A stretch of 64,000 nucleotides of DNA. It comes from JAEWWD01 sp964440115. GTDB taxonomy: Bacteria > Bacillota > Clostridia > Christensenellales > CAG-138. This document shows positions 42,614 through 51,036 of this stretch, piece by piece. Below the pieces are notes generated by a model. It saw nothing but the letters and a program-made list of their open reading frames with translations, ran no database searches and was not told the DNA's origin. The stretch is taken from positions 39,370-103,369 of the forward strand of contig CAYTPV010000012.1 of the NCBI GenBank assembly GCA_964440115.1, written 5' to 3'. Each line of letters opens with the position of its first letter. Positions within the stretch are counted from its first letter, which is position 1. A program made the position numbers and the translations under genes.

Positions 42614-43494
42614 GTGATTTGGTCTATGCCGACGTCATCGACATTGGCAGCAATTCCATACGATATATGCATGCAGCCGTCACTACACAATATGTGACGG
42701 CTGTTGAACGTAAACGGCTGATCACAACAAGACTTGCACAGAGATTGGACGACAGCGGCAGGCTCAGTGAGGACGCAATGCGCCGATCGCTGGACGCTAT
42801 TCGATCGTTCGTCGATATTTCCCGGGAAAAAGTGACGCCCAATTTATTTGCATACGCTACAAGCGCCGTACGCGATGCACACAACGGCCAAGAATTCTGC
42901 TCGCGTATTCAACAGGAAACGGGTGTTAACGTCGATGTACTCTCCGGAGATCAGGAAGCCAAACTTGCGTATACTGGCGCGGTCGGCCCTTCGGGAGGCG
43001 GACTTATTGATATCGGCGGCGGAAGCGCACAAGTCATAACGGATTTAGTCAGCTACAGTTTTCCCATCGGATGTGTACGCGTAAAGGATAAATTCTCGCA
43101 GCTTCCCTACGCGAAAATGCGGCAGGAACTTTCCCTGTGGCTGGGTGACTGCTGCGCGGAACTTTCTTCTATCCGACAGACGCGATGGACTGGCGTAGGC
43201 GGCACAATCACAACACTCGCTGCGCTCAAGGCCGGACTTACGGAATATGATCCGGCAATGGTAACGCAACAAACAATCTCTGTAGAAAGCTTGGGAAACC
43301 TGCTCACGAGACTTAACGATATGGGCGAAGCGCGCCGGTTGCATCCTTTGCTTAAGGACAGGCACGATGTCATACTTTGCGGCGGCGGCGTACTCACTGA
43401 ACTCATGCGAATCATGGACATACAAAAGCTTGGCGTAAGCGATGCCGACGGCATGGAAGGGTATTTACTTGCTAAGTCTCACCTGCTTACTTGA
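42610..43494 (+). CDS. Ppx/GppA-family phosphatase
   Basis: A 294-residue exopolyphosphatase/pppGpp phosphatase family protein. The ASKHA fold begins DVIDIGSNSIRYMH, with GGLIDIGGGSAQVI and GVGGTITTLAALK as phosphate-binding loops. LLTRLNDMGEARR and a DVILCGGGVLTELMRI segment follow. It is short, lacking the extra C-terminal domain of GppA. Whether its substrate is polyphosphate or pppGpp cannot be told. Its last 16 bases overlap the convergent esterase gene. Confidence 0.9.
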   Translation: MSDLVYADVIDIGSNSIRYMHAAVTTQYVTAVERKRLITTRLAQRLDDSGRLSEDAMRRSLDAIRSFVDISREKVTPNLFAYATSAVRDAHNGQEFCSRIQQETGVNVDVLSGDQEAKLAYTGAVGPSGGGLIDIGGGSAQVITDLVSYSFPIGCVRVKDKFSQLPYAKMRQELSLWLGDCCAELSSIRQTRWTGVGGTITTLAALKAGLTEYDPAMVTQQTISVESLGNLLTRLNDMGEARRLHPLLKDRHDVILCGGGVLTELMRIMDIQKLGVSDADGMEGYLLAKSHLLT

Positions 43495-44234
43495 TTTGAT
43501 TCCCCCAGCATACGCGCGAGTTCGTTCTTAATGGTCTCCCTGTCCACATCTGCATACCAAAAATGACCAGATTCCGAGAGTTGCACCAGATGTGCGTTCT
43601 TCAGTCGCGCATTCACAAATTTCAACGTACGGCGGCTTACCCACTCATCACCGGGAGAATGCATGATGACGAGCGGTACTGGCATACCTGTTATACTGCG
43701 TCTGGTCTTCGCCGATAGACTGAGCACATCCAGCGTTTTGGGAAGTATGGCGACTGCATTCCATAAAAATACGCCGCCGACGCCGCAGAACTCTCTCGCT
43801 GCCTGCATGCGCGCATCCGCACGCTGTACATGCTGCGTCATGTATTGAAAGTTGATCTTCATGCCTTTTATCGAAACACGCATATACAACGGTAAAGCCA
43901 GCGCGAGTATGCCTATGATTCGATTAGGGTTTCTGATTGCTTCACGCACCGCCAGCAAACAGCCCATGGAGTGCCCTACCAGCAGTATGCTGTCATATCT
44001 GTTTCTAAGCGTATCTAGTTCCTGCCGCACATACGCTTCCCACTGTGATTTCCCTGTTCGCGTAAATTCGCCGAGTGTTCCTCCGTGTCCGGGCAGTGTG
44101 AGCGCATACGCGTCGCAGCCGCAAGCCCGCGCGACTGGAAGCAAATACGAAAACTGACGGGGACTGCCCAGAAACCCGTGTATAAACAACACAGCGGTTG
44201 CCGCCGGACTCAGTCCGTTTTCTGTTTGACGCAT
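43479..44234 (-). CDS. Alpha/beta hydrolase (carboxylesterase-like)
   Basis: A 251-residue alpha/beta hydrolase. The oxyanion motif is HGFLGSPRQF, the nucleophile elbow is GHSMGC, the Asp is in MHSPGDEW and the His is in SESGHFWYAD. The pattern is that of Est30/monoacylglycerol-lipase-like carboxylesterases of Bacillota. The substrate is unknown. No signal peptide is present. Its 3' end overlaps the convergent ppx/gppA gene by 16 bases. Confidence 0.87.
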   Translation of the reverse strand: MRQTENGLSPAATAVLFIHGFLGSPRQFSYLLPVARACGCDAYALTLPGHGGTLGEFTRTGKSQWEAYVRQELDTLRNRYDSILLVGHSMGCLLAVREAIRNPNRIIGILALALPLYMRVSIKGMKINFQYMTQHVQRADARMQAAREFCGVGGVFLWNAVAILPKTLDVLSLSAKTRRSITGMPVPLVIMHSPGDEWVSRRTLKFVNARLKNAHLVQLSESGHFWYADVDRETIKNELARMLGESNQVSR

Positions 44235-44324
44235 ATTGCCCTCCTACGGAATGTACTGTATACAGGTAAGTATATCATGGGGATTGCATGGGAGAACACA
44301 CCAATTGCCACACACATCACAAAA

Positions 44325-44350
44325 GGCGCAGATCCATTTAGATCCGCGCC
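44325..44350 (-). terminator. Terminator of gdhA
   Basis: GGCGC-GATC (44325-44334, one mismatch) pairs with GATC-GCGCC (44341-44350). On the minus strand it is followed by TTTTGTGATG. Confidence 0.7.
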
Positions 44351-44410
44351 CTATCAAAGAAAGCTGACAATTCAGTCCGGCCTCAGATTGCCTCGTATTG
44401 GCCAATTCGC

Positions 44411-45760
44411 TTACACAAGACCCTGCGCTACCATAGCCTCAGCTACCTTCTTAAACCCGGCGATATTCGCTCCCGCCACAAGATTGTATCCCAGACCATA
44501 CTCCGCAGCCGCCTGCATGGACGAATCATGGATACTCCTCATGATACCGCGCAGCTTTTCATCCACTTCCTCCGCACTCCAGCGATAGCGCATGGAGTTC
44601 TGGCTCATTTCCAGCGCGGATGTTGCTACGCCGCCGGCGTTGACCGCTTTACTGGGCGCAACGATGGTGTTCGGCTGTTTCATAAGGAAAGCAAGCGCTT
44701 CATTGGTCGTGGGCATGTTAGATACTTCAATATAATACTTGGTGCTGTTCGCGGCGATCTGCGCCGCTTCTGCAAGACCTACTTCGTTCTGCGTAGCGCA
44801 GGGCATCACGACATCCGCCTTTACGCCCCACGGTTTCTGGCCCGGGAAATACTGCGCGCCGAATTTATCCGCGTAATCCTGCACGCGGTCGCGGCCTGAA
44901 TTGCGCATAGTGACCAGATAGTCGATTTTTTCAGGTGTGTTCACACCGTCAGGATCGAACACATATCCATCCGGCCCGGAGATGGTGATAACTTTACCGC
45001 CAAGCTCCGTCACTTTGCGCGCTACGCCCCATGTCACGTTGCCGAAACCGGAAAGCGCGAATGTCTTGCCCGTGATGCTGTCGCTTTCGTGCCGGAACAC
45101 CTCCACAACATAGTACACCGCACCAAAGCCTGTAGCCTCCGGACGTATCAGGCTGCCGCCGTAGGCCATACCCTTGCCGGTCAATACGCCCGGTTCATAT
45201 GCGCCTGTAATGCGCTTATACTGGCCATATAGGTAACCGATTTCTCTTGCAGCTACGCCAATATCGCCGGCGGGAACGTCTACATCCGGGCCGATATGGC
45301 GGTAAAGCTCCGTCATGAACGCCTGGCAGAAACGCATGACTTCTCTGTCCGATTTCCCACGGGGATCGAAATCCGAACCGCCCTTGCCGCCGCCTATGGG
45401 CAAAGTGGTCAGACTGTTTTTGAACGTCTGCTCAAAGCCGAGGAATTTCATAATGGAAAGGTTTACGGAAGGATGAAAGCGCAGCCCGCCCTTATATGGC
45501 CCAATAGCGCTGTTGAACTGTACGCGGTAGCCGCGATTGACCTGAGTCTGCCCTGCGTCGTCCTCCCACGCAACACGGAATTCAATGGCGCGCTCCGGCT
45601 CAACCATGCGCTCGAGCAGCGCCATATTCCGATATTCCGGATGATTGTCGATCACGACTTCAAGGGAACTAAGCACCTCTTCCACTGTCTGCAGGAACTC
45701 AGGTTCATTTGCGTCGCGCTTTTTTACCTTTTCAATGACTTCCTGGATATAGGCGTTCAT
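44411..45760 (-). CDS. gdhA: NADP-specific glutamate dehydrogenase
   Basis: A 449-residue hexameric glutamate dehydrogenase, the clostridial/E. coli GdhA length. Active-site motifs are GGLRFHPSVN, the catalytic lysine in PIGGGKGGSDFDP, and PAGDIGVAAREIGYLYGQYK. The Rossmann domain has FALSGFGNVTWGVARK. It aminates 2-oxoglutarate or oxidises glutamate. NADP preference is by similarity to GdhA and not certain. The ATG at 45760 has a GGAGGATCGACTT site; codons upstream to 45829 are not used. Confidence 0.95.
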   Translation of the reverse strand: MNAYIQEVIEKVKKRDANEPEFLQTVEEVLSSLEVVIDNHPEYRNMALLERMVEPERAIEFRVAWEDDAGQTQVNRGYRVQFNSAIGPYKGGLRFHPSVNLSIMKFLGFEQTFKNSLTTLPIGGGKGGSDFDPRGKSDREVMRFCQAFMTELYRHIGPDVDVPAGDIGVAAREIGYLYGQYKRITGAYEPGVLTGKGMAYGGSLIRPEATGFGAVYYVVEVFRHESDSITGKTFALSGFGNVTWGVARKVTELGGKVITISGPDGYVFDPDGVNTPEKIDYLVTMRNSGRDRVQDYADKFGAQYFPGQKPWGVKADVVMPCATQNEVGLAEAAQIAANSTKYYIEVSNMPTTNEALAFLMKQPNTIVAPSKAVNAGGVATSALEMSQNSMRYRWSAEEVDEKLRGIMRSIHDSSMQAAAEYGLGYNLVAGANIAGFKKVAEAMVAQGLV

Positions 45761-46107
45761 AAGTCGATCCTCCATGCAAAAAGATATGTCTCTCTTATTT
45801 GGTACGCGTCTTTGCGCCCGAAATATCATGAATTTACATATTCATGATAGGCGGAGGTGAACTTAGTGTCCAGTATATTCTGTTAATGCTCATAACCATA
45901 AAATAAGTCTCACTTATATCATATTTGTTAAACTTGCCAGACGCTCTTTTCTATTATTCACCAACATCAAAAAAGCAAGTCTCACCGCGGCAGATTGATA
46001 ATTTTTTTGCAAGCGGTGACAGAAGCAGGTGCAGCGCTTCCTCGCAGATTAGCTGCGATTACCCTAAAATTGATATACGTCCGAATAAATCAGTTCAATA
46101 TACAAAA
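45761..46107. other. 347-bp intergenic region, gdhA promoter side
   Basis: The gdhA promoter must lie here but no convincing -35/-10 pair was seen. An 8-bp inverted repeat, ATCATGAA (45825-45832) with TTCATGAT (45841-45848), lies 65 bases before the gdhA start and could be an operator or a leader hairpin. The part towards rplQ is AT-rich and shows nothing clear. Confidence 0.4.
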
Positions 46108-46130
46108 AAGCCGCCCCAGAGGGGCGGCTT
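46108..46130 (-). terminator. Terminator of the ribosomal protein superoperon
   Basis: The perfect 10-bp stem AAGCCGCCCC (46108-46117) with 46121-46130 has a three-base loop and a TTTTTGTATA tail on the minus strand. It lies 14 bases beyond the rplQ stop. Confidence 0.88.
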
Positions 46131-46143
46131 CTCATCAATACTG

Positions 46144-46650
46144 TTAGACGAGCTCGAGCACGACCATCTCAGCGGCATCACCGCGGCGAGGTCCAAGCTT
46201 GAGCATGCGGGTATATCCGCCGCGGCCCACTTCACGGCCGCGCTTGTCATACTTGGGCGCGATTTCGCGGAACAGCTTTTCCACAACGGGATGAGCCTTA
46301 TCCTCGGTGCGCTCAGTGTATTCTTTCTTGCTTTCCTTCTTGGACTTGAATTCAGGCACGTCATACAGGTACGCCATGATCTGGCGGCGGGCATGCAACT
46401 TACTCGGCTTGTCGTTATGCACGTCGCGCATGACGATCTGCAGCTTCTCGTTGCGGCTTTCCTTTTTGACGATTTCCGTATTCTGATATTCGTTTACGGC
46501 AAGCGTAATCAGCTTTTCTGCGATGGGGCGCACTTCCTTGGCGCGTGTTTCGGTGGTAATGATTTTACCGTTCCAAATAAGCGCCGTGGTGAGGTTGCGC
46601 AGCATAGCGACGCGCTGATCCGTGGATTTATTCAGCTTGCGATTGGCCAT
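46144..46650 (-). CDS. rplQ: 50S ribosomal protein L17
   Basis: A 168-residue L17. The conserved KLNKSTDQRVAMLRNLTTALIWNGKIITTETRAKEVRPIAEK block is intact, and GGYTRMLKLGPRRGDAAEM lies at the C-terminus. An insert of about 40-50 residues (QIVMRDVHNDKPSKLHARRQ... with KKESKKEYTERTEDK), charged, makes it longer than the usual 115-125, as in some clostridia. It is the last gene of the alpha part of the superoperon. Confidence 0.95.
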   Translation of the reverse strand: MANRKLNKSTDQRVAMLRNLTTALIWNGKIITTETRAKEVRPIAEKLITLAVNEYQNTEIVKKESRNEKLQIVMRDVHNDKPSKLHARRQIMAYLYDVPEFKSKKESKKEYTERTEDKAHPVVEKLFREIAPKYDKRGREVGRGGYTRMLKLGPRRGDAAEMVVLELV

Positions 46651-46674
46651 AATGCTTTCCTCCTACGTTGAATG

Positions 46675-47616
46675 TTAATCTTCGCTATTGCGGAGCGTCA
46701 GCCCCAGCGCGGATAGTTTCTGCTGCACTTCCTCGAGTGATTTGCGCCCGAGGTTGCGCACCTTCATCATTTCTTCTTCGTTGCGCTGCACCAGCTCGTC
46801 GACTGTGTTGATGCCCGCGCGTTTGAGGCAGTTGTAGGAACGGACGGAAAGATCCAGCTCTTCGATGGTCATCTCGAGTATCTTTTCCTTCTTGTCCTCT
46901 TCCTTTTCCACCATGATCACTTCGCCTTGCACATGCTCTGTCAGATTGGTGAACAGGGACAGATGCTCGGAGAGTATTTTGGCGGCACGGCTGACTGCCT
47001 CATCGGGTTTGATGCTGCCGGAGGTCCAAATCTCCAGCGACAGCTTGTCAAAATCGGTGGAGGACCCTACACGGGTATCTTCCACGCGGAAATTGACCTT
47101 TTCGATGGGCGTATAAATGCTGTCGACCGCGATTTCGCCTATCGACATACCGGCACGCTTGTTCTTATCTGCCGAAACATAGCCGCGGCCATGATCCAGC
47201 ATAATCTCCATGTAAAGGTGCGCGTTCTTATCCAGCGTAGCGATGTGCAGATCCGGATTGATGACTTCAACATCGGAATCCGGCTGAATATCGCCAGCAG
47301 TTACTTCGCACTCGCCGGTCTTATCGATGATGATCTTCTTAGGTTCGTTCGAGAACAGCCGTACACAAAGCTCTTTCAGGTTGAGTATGATCTCCGTGAC
47401 GTCTTCTTTTACGCCCTCTACCGTGGAAAACTCGTGCAGCACGCCCTCTATCTTGACAGAAGTAACCGCCACGCCGGGCAGCGAGGAAAGCAGAACTCTC
47501 CTCAACGAGTTGCCAAGCGTCGTACCAAAGCCGCGCTCCAGCGGTTCCACTACGAATTTACCGTAACTGTCCGTTTTTTCGATGCATTCGATTTTGGGCT
47601 TCTCGATCTCAATCAT
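46675..47616 (-). CDS. rpoA: RNA polymerase alpha subunit
   Basis: A 313-residue alpha subunit, the normal size. The N-terminal assembly domain has FVVEPLERGFGTTLGNSLRRVLLSSLPG. After a short acidic-basic linker comes the C-terminal DNA- and activator-binding domain, with LDLSVRSYNCLKRAGINTVDELV and the NLGRKSLEEV helix-hairpin-helix. It is cotranscribed with rpsD and rplQ. An AAGGAGGGAA site precedes the ATG. Confidence 0.96.
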   Translation of the reverse strand: MIEIEKPKIECIEKTDSYGKFVVEPLERGFGTTLGNSLRRVLLSSLPGVAVTSVKIEGVLHEFSTVEGVKEDVTEIILNLKELCVRLFSNEPKKIIIDKTGECEVTAGDIQPDSDVEVINPDLHIATLDKNAHLYMEIMLDHGRGYVSADKNKRAGMSIGEIAVDSIYTPIEKVNFRVEDTRVGSSTDFDKLSLEIWTSGSIKPDEAVSRAAKILSEHLSLFTNLTEHVQGEVIMVEKEEDKKEKILEMTIEELDLSVRSYNCLKRAGINTVDELVQRNEEEMMKVRNLGRKSLEEVQQKLSALGLTLRNSED

Positions 47617-47767
47617 GTGTTTCCCTCCTTATTGGGCTGACGCCAATGTGCACGTAGATGCGACGGCGATGCTTGCGCCCACAACGGGGCGCGGCGCGCG
47701 ATCCGAACAGGAGCGTCGGTATTGCGCTGCCTGCGGGTTACTGCCCGCAATGCTGCCGCCCGGACGC

Positions 47768-48397
47768 TTACCTGGAGTAGAACTCAACGATCAGATGTTC
47801 CTCTATCGTCAGATCGATATCATCGCGCTGCGGCATGGCAATGACCTTGCCGGTGAGAGTATCCGCATCCAGCTCCAGCCACTTGGGAACTGTCCTGCCC
47901 GCGCCCTGCTCACGCAGCGCCTTAAGATTCGGCATTTCGCGCGAACCTTCACGAACGGTCAGAACATCGCCGGGCTTGACGAGGTAGGACGGGATATCCA
48001 CCTTTTCGCCGTTGACGCGGATATGGCCATGCAGTACGATCTGGCGCGCCATGGGGCGGCTTTCGCCGAAGCCCAGACGGTACGCCACATTATCCAGACG
48101 ACGCTCCAACAGGCAAAGCATATTTTCACCTGTTACGCCGCGCATATTCGCAGCCATTTCAAAGTATTTCCGGAACTGTGATTCCAATACACCGTATGCA
48201 CGACGGCATTTTTGCTTTTCACGAAGCTGTGTGCCGTACTCGGACTGTTTGCGCGCACGCGCCTGGCCGTGCTGTCCCGGAGGGGTGTGACGCTTGATCA
48301 CAGCACACTTGGCGCTATAGCAGCGGTCGCCCTTGAGAAACAGTTTAACACCTTCGCGGCGGCAAAGCCTGCAAACGGAATCCGTATATCTTGCCAT
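47768..48397 (-). CDS. rpsD: 30S ribosomal protein S4
   Basis: A 209-residue S4. The N-terminus holds a zinc ribbon, CRLCRREG and CYSAKCAV, the C+ form, followed by HTPPGQHG. The S4 RNA-binding domain (RLDNVAYRLGFGESRPMARQIVLHGHI) lies near 95-160. In B. subtilis, S4 represses its own mRNA. The 151-base gap to rpoA has no clear gene. Confidence 0.96.
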   Translation of the reverse strand: MARYTDSVCRLCRREGVKLFLKGDRCYSAKCAVIKRHTPPGQHGQARARKQSEYGTQLREKQKCRRAYGVLESQFRKYFEMAANMRGVTGENMLCLLERRLDNVAYRLGFGESRPMARQIVLHGHIRVNGEKVDIPSYLVKPGDVLTVREGSREMPNLKALREQGAGRTVPKWLELDADTLTGKVIAMPQRDDIDLTIEEHLIVEFYSR

Positions 48398-48411
48398 AGT
48401 AGGTTGCCTCC

Positions 48412-48813
48412 TTAAACTCTTCTGCGCTTGGGCGGACGGCAGCCGTTATGCGGGATGGGCGTGACGTCCTTGATCATGTTCACCTCGAGGCCAGCAGCCT
48501 GCAAAGCGCGGATAGCGGCTTCGCGGCCGGAGCCAGGCCCTTTGATGTACACTTCAACCGTGTGCAGACCGTGTTCCATGGCTGCCTTCGCGGCGGCTTC
48601 TGCTGCCATCTGCGCCGCAAAGGGCGTGGATTTGCGCGAACCGCGGAAGCCCAGACCACCTGCGGACGACCATGCGATGGCGTTGCCTGCAGTGTCGGTA
48701 ATGGTGACCATGGTATTGTTGAAGGAGGAACGAATATGCGCCGCACCGCGCTCGATGTTCTTCCTCTCGCGGCGTTTGCGCGAAACGGTCTTTTTGATTT
48801 TTGCCTTTGCCAT
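48412..48813 (-). CDS. rpsK: 30S ribosomal protein S11
   Basis: A 133-residue S11. It contains AHIRSSFNNTMVTITD, WSSAGGLGFRGSRKSTPFAAQ and the basic HNGCRPPKRRRV end that reaches the platform near the E site. It lies 15 bases after rpsM and 14 bases before rpsD in the same transcript. Confidence 0.96.
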   Translation of the reverse strand: MAKAKIKKTVSRKRRERKNIERGAAHIRSSFNNTMVTITDTAGNAIAWSSAGGLGFRGSRKSTPFAAQMAAEAAAKAAMEHGLHTVEVYIKGPGSGREAAIRALQAAGLEVNMIKDVTPIPHNGCRPPKRRRV

Positions 48814-48828
48814 TTTCGCTTTTCCTCC

Positions 48829-49197
48829 TTACTTCTTCTTGCCGCCCATCGTGCGTTTGGGACCCTTGCGGGTACGGGCGTTCTGTTTGGTGCTCTGACC
48901 ACGAACGGGCAGGCCCTTACGATGACGCACGCCGCGATAGCAGCCGATCTCGATGAGCCGCTTGATGTTCATGGAGACCTCACGCCTAAGATCGCCTTCC
49001 ACTTTCACGTTGTGATCAATATAATCCCTGAGCTTGCTCACGTCGCTTTCGGAAAGGTCGCGCACGCGGGTATCGGGATTCACGTCACAGGCAGCGATGA
49101 TGTCGGACGCGGTCTTGCGACCGATGCCAAATATGTATGTCAGACCGATTTCCACGCGCTTGTCTCTGGGCAGGTCCACACCAGCAATACGTGCCAT
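48829..49197 (-). CDS. rpsM: 30S ribosomal protein S13
   Basis: A 122-residue S13: MARIAGVDLPRDKRVEIGLTYIFGIG start, YRGVRHRKGLPVRGQ helix-turn region and the KRTMGGKKK tail that contacts P-site tRNA. It begins the alpha part. The ATG has ACAGGAGGTGT as site. A 389-bp gap separates it from rpmJ. Confidence 0.96.
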   Translation of the reverse strand: MARIAGVDLPRDKRVEIGLTYIFGIGRKTASDIIAACDVNPDTRVRDLSESDVSKLRDYIDHNVKVEGDLRREVSMNIKRLIEIGCYRGVRHRKGLPVRGQSTKQNARTRKGPKRTMGGKKK

Positions 49198-49586
49198 ATG
49201 GGTATTACACCTCCTGTAATATTTGCTCTTGACCTTCTATGTGGTAATCCCGCCGGATTGCGCGGTAAACGCCGCGCCAGCCGCACCGAACGGGTTCTTT
49301 TCGTCCGTTGGGTCTTCGGATGTCTCCGAAAGCCCACTGTTCATTTATACCATAAACGCGCATTTCGCATACAGGCTGCAAGCCCTTTAAAGGCTCTCAA
49401 TCGTCAAATCTGGCGAGTTGAAATACAACCAGTATGGCCTTGAGGCTCTCAATCGTCATTTGTGGCGACATATGCGTCACAAATGACACCTTGCACGGCA
49501 GGCGGCCGAAAATGCGAAGCGTTTTCAGCCAGCCGTGAGAAGCCCCAAAGGCTCGATCAAACGGCCGAAGGCCATTTGATTGACAG
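49198..49586 (-). other. 389-bp hairpin-bearing gap between rpmJ and rpsM
   Basis: No gene is seen. Three inverted repeats stand out. GTCATTTGTG (49455-49464) pairs with CACAAATGAC (49478-49487). GAAAATGC pairs with GCGTTTTC near 49508-49526 with one wobble. ATCAAA-GGCC pairs with GGCC-TTTGAT near 49556-49579. A 16-base direct repeat, AGGCTCTCAATCGTCA, occurs at 49391-49406 and 49443-49458, 52 bases apart. A further GCGCGG / CCGCGC arm lies near 49259-49277. It may be a leader for the alpha genes, with its own promoter, or an inserted repeat element. Confidence 0.5.
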
Positions 49587-49700
49587 TTAGCCTTGCTTCT
49601 GCTTGTGCTTGGGGTTTTCACAGATAATCATCACGCGGCCTTTGCGCTTGATGATCTTGCACTTCTCACAAATGGGTTTCACCGAAGGCCTGACTTTCAT
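49587..49700 (-). CDS. rpmJ: 50S ribosomal protein L36
   Basis: A 37-residue L36, read directly on the minus strand: it starts MKVRPSVKPICEKCK and ends NPKHKQKQG. Cys11, Cys14, Cys27 and His32 form the zinc site, so it is the C+ type. Its ATG at 49700 has AGGAGGATCAGT as site and lies 33 bases from infA. Confidence 0.95.
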   Translation of the reverse strand: MKVRPSVKPICEKCKIIKRKGRVMIICENPKHKQKQG

Positions 49701-49733
49701 AACAACTGATCCTCCTTAACTGCTGTGCCCGCT

Positions 49734-49955
49734 TCAATTCTTTGCGCGCCAGGTAATTCTTCCGCGTGTGAGGTCGTAGGGAGAAAGTTCCACCGTGACC
49801 TTATCTCCGGGCAGTATGCGGATAAAGTTCATCCGCAGCTTGCCCGATATATGCGCGAGTATTTTATGCCCGTTCACCAGCTCGACCTCAAACATTGCGT
49901 TTGGGAACGAGTCGGAGACGACGCCTTCCACTTCGATAACATCCTGTTTAGACAA
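49734..49955 (-). CDS. infA: Translation initiation factor IF-1
   Basis: A 73-residue OB-fold protein with VIEVEGVVSDSFPNAMFEVELVNGHKILAHISGKLR and KVTVELSPYDLTRGRITWR, the normal length. IF-1 blocks the ribosomal A site during initiation. It lies 17 bases after the KOW-protein gene with AGGAGGGATAGC as site. Confidence 0.96.
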   Translation of the reverse strand: MSKQDVIEVEGVVSDSFPNAMFEVELVNGHKILAHISGKLRMNFIRILPGDKVTVELSPYDLTRGRITWRAKN

Positions 49956-49972
49956 GCTATCCCTCCTCCGCC

Positions 49973-50257
49973 TTACTCCAGTTTATACCCAAGGTTCAAC
50001 AGGCAGTTGCGTATTTCGGCATCAAATACCTGTTTTCCTTCCAGAAGCTTGGTTTTAATGCCCTCGGCTGCTGCCGGCTCCACGCGAATATGCTTGCGTT
50101 TTTTCTTCTTGGGGTGATCCAGCCTGCGCAGGCAGCCATCCACCAGCAACACATGCTCATCATCCGCAGAACCAACCACCAGAAACGCGCGTTCTTTATC
50201 CCTGCCGGCCTTGCTGATTACAACACGGCCCAAGAGATCTTCTTCACTCTGGCTCAT
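49973..50257 (-). CDS. KOW-domain RNA-binding protein (L14e-like)
   Basis: A 94-residue basic protein: LLGRVVISKAGRDKERAFLVVG is a KOW-type motif, followed by DDEHVLLVDGCLRRLDHPKKKKRKH. It resembles the small KOW/L14e-like proteins often encoded between map and infA in clostridia. Its role is unproven; ribosome binding is plausible. The ATG at 50257 overlaps the map stop by four bases (ATGA), which decides the start. Confidence 0.88.
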   Translation of the reverse strand: MSQSEEDLLGRVVISKAGRDKERAFLVVGSADDEHVLLVDGCLRRLDHPKKKKRKHIRVEPAAAEGIKTKLLEGKQVFDAEIRNCLLNLGYKLE

Positions 50258-51036
50258 TCTTCCACCTCCGGCCCATGTTCCTCCTGCGATTTTGTCAGCA
50301 GCAGCGGTTCGCCGTCGGTTATCGCCACAGTGTTTTCGTAATGCGCGCTGGGCAGTCCGTCTTTTGTGACAACCGTCCACCCATCCGCAAGCACGCGTAC
50401 CGCGGCTGTGCCCAGATTGATCATGGGCTCAATCGCGATCGTCATACCCGCTTTCAAACGCAGACCCCGGCCTCCGCTGCCGAAATTCGGCACATCGGGA
50501 GGCTCGTGCATGTTGCGGCCAATACCGTGGCCCACCAGCTCGCGTACAACGCCATATCCGTAACTTTCGGCATAGGCCTGTATAGCGGCGGAAATATCGC
50601 CAACCCGGCAGTCAGGCCGGGCGAAGCGAAGACCTTCGTAGAAACATTGGCGCGTTACGCGTACCAGACGCTTCACTTCCGGCGCGACATCACCTATAAA
50701 GTATGTCCGCGCGGCATCCCCATGCCAGCCATCAAGATACGCGCCTACATCCACGCTGAGTATATCGCCGGAAACCAGCCTGCGCCCCCCTGGAATACCG
50801 TGCACGACCTGCTCGTTGACAGAGGCGCAAATGCTGGCCGGATATCCCCGGTAATGCAGGAAGGAAGCGACGGCGCCGCGGCTTTTGATAAAGTCCGCCG
50901 CCGCCGCATCCAGCTCGGCTGTAGAAACACCGGGCTTTGCAATCTGCTGCATCAGCAGCAGGACTTCCTCCACGATGCGCCCCGCCTGCCGCATCTTTTC
51001 GATTTCGGCGGGGGTTTTGATCGTCATGTCGCTCAC
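50254..51036 (-). CDS. map: Methionine aminopeptidase, type I
   Basis: A 260-residue MAP. Metal ligands are the Asp of DVGAYLDGWHGD, the His of GHGIGRNMHEPP, the Glu of IAIEPM and the Glu of HYENTVAI. It removes the initiator Met from nascent chains. It has no N-terminal zinc extension. It overlaps adk by four bases and the KOW gene by four. An alternative ATG lies three codons downstream at 51027. Confidence 0.95.
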   Translation of the reverse strand: MSDMTIKTPAEIEKMRQAGRIVEEVLLLMQQIAKPGVSTAELDAAAADFIKSRGAVASFLHYRGYPASICASVNEQVVHGIPGGRRLVSGDILSVDVGAYLDGWHGDAARTYFIGDVAPEVKRLVRVTRQCFYEGLRFARPDCRVGDISAAIQAYAESYGYGVVRELVGHGIGRNMHEPPDVPNFGSGGRGLRLKAGMTIAIEPMINLGTAAVRVLADGWTVVTKDGLPSAHYENTVAITDGEPLLLTKSQEEHGPEVEE

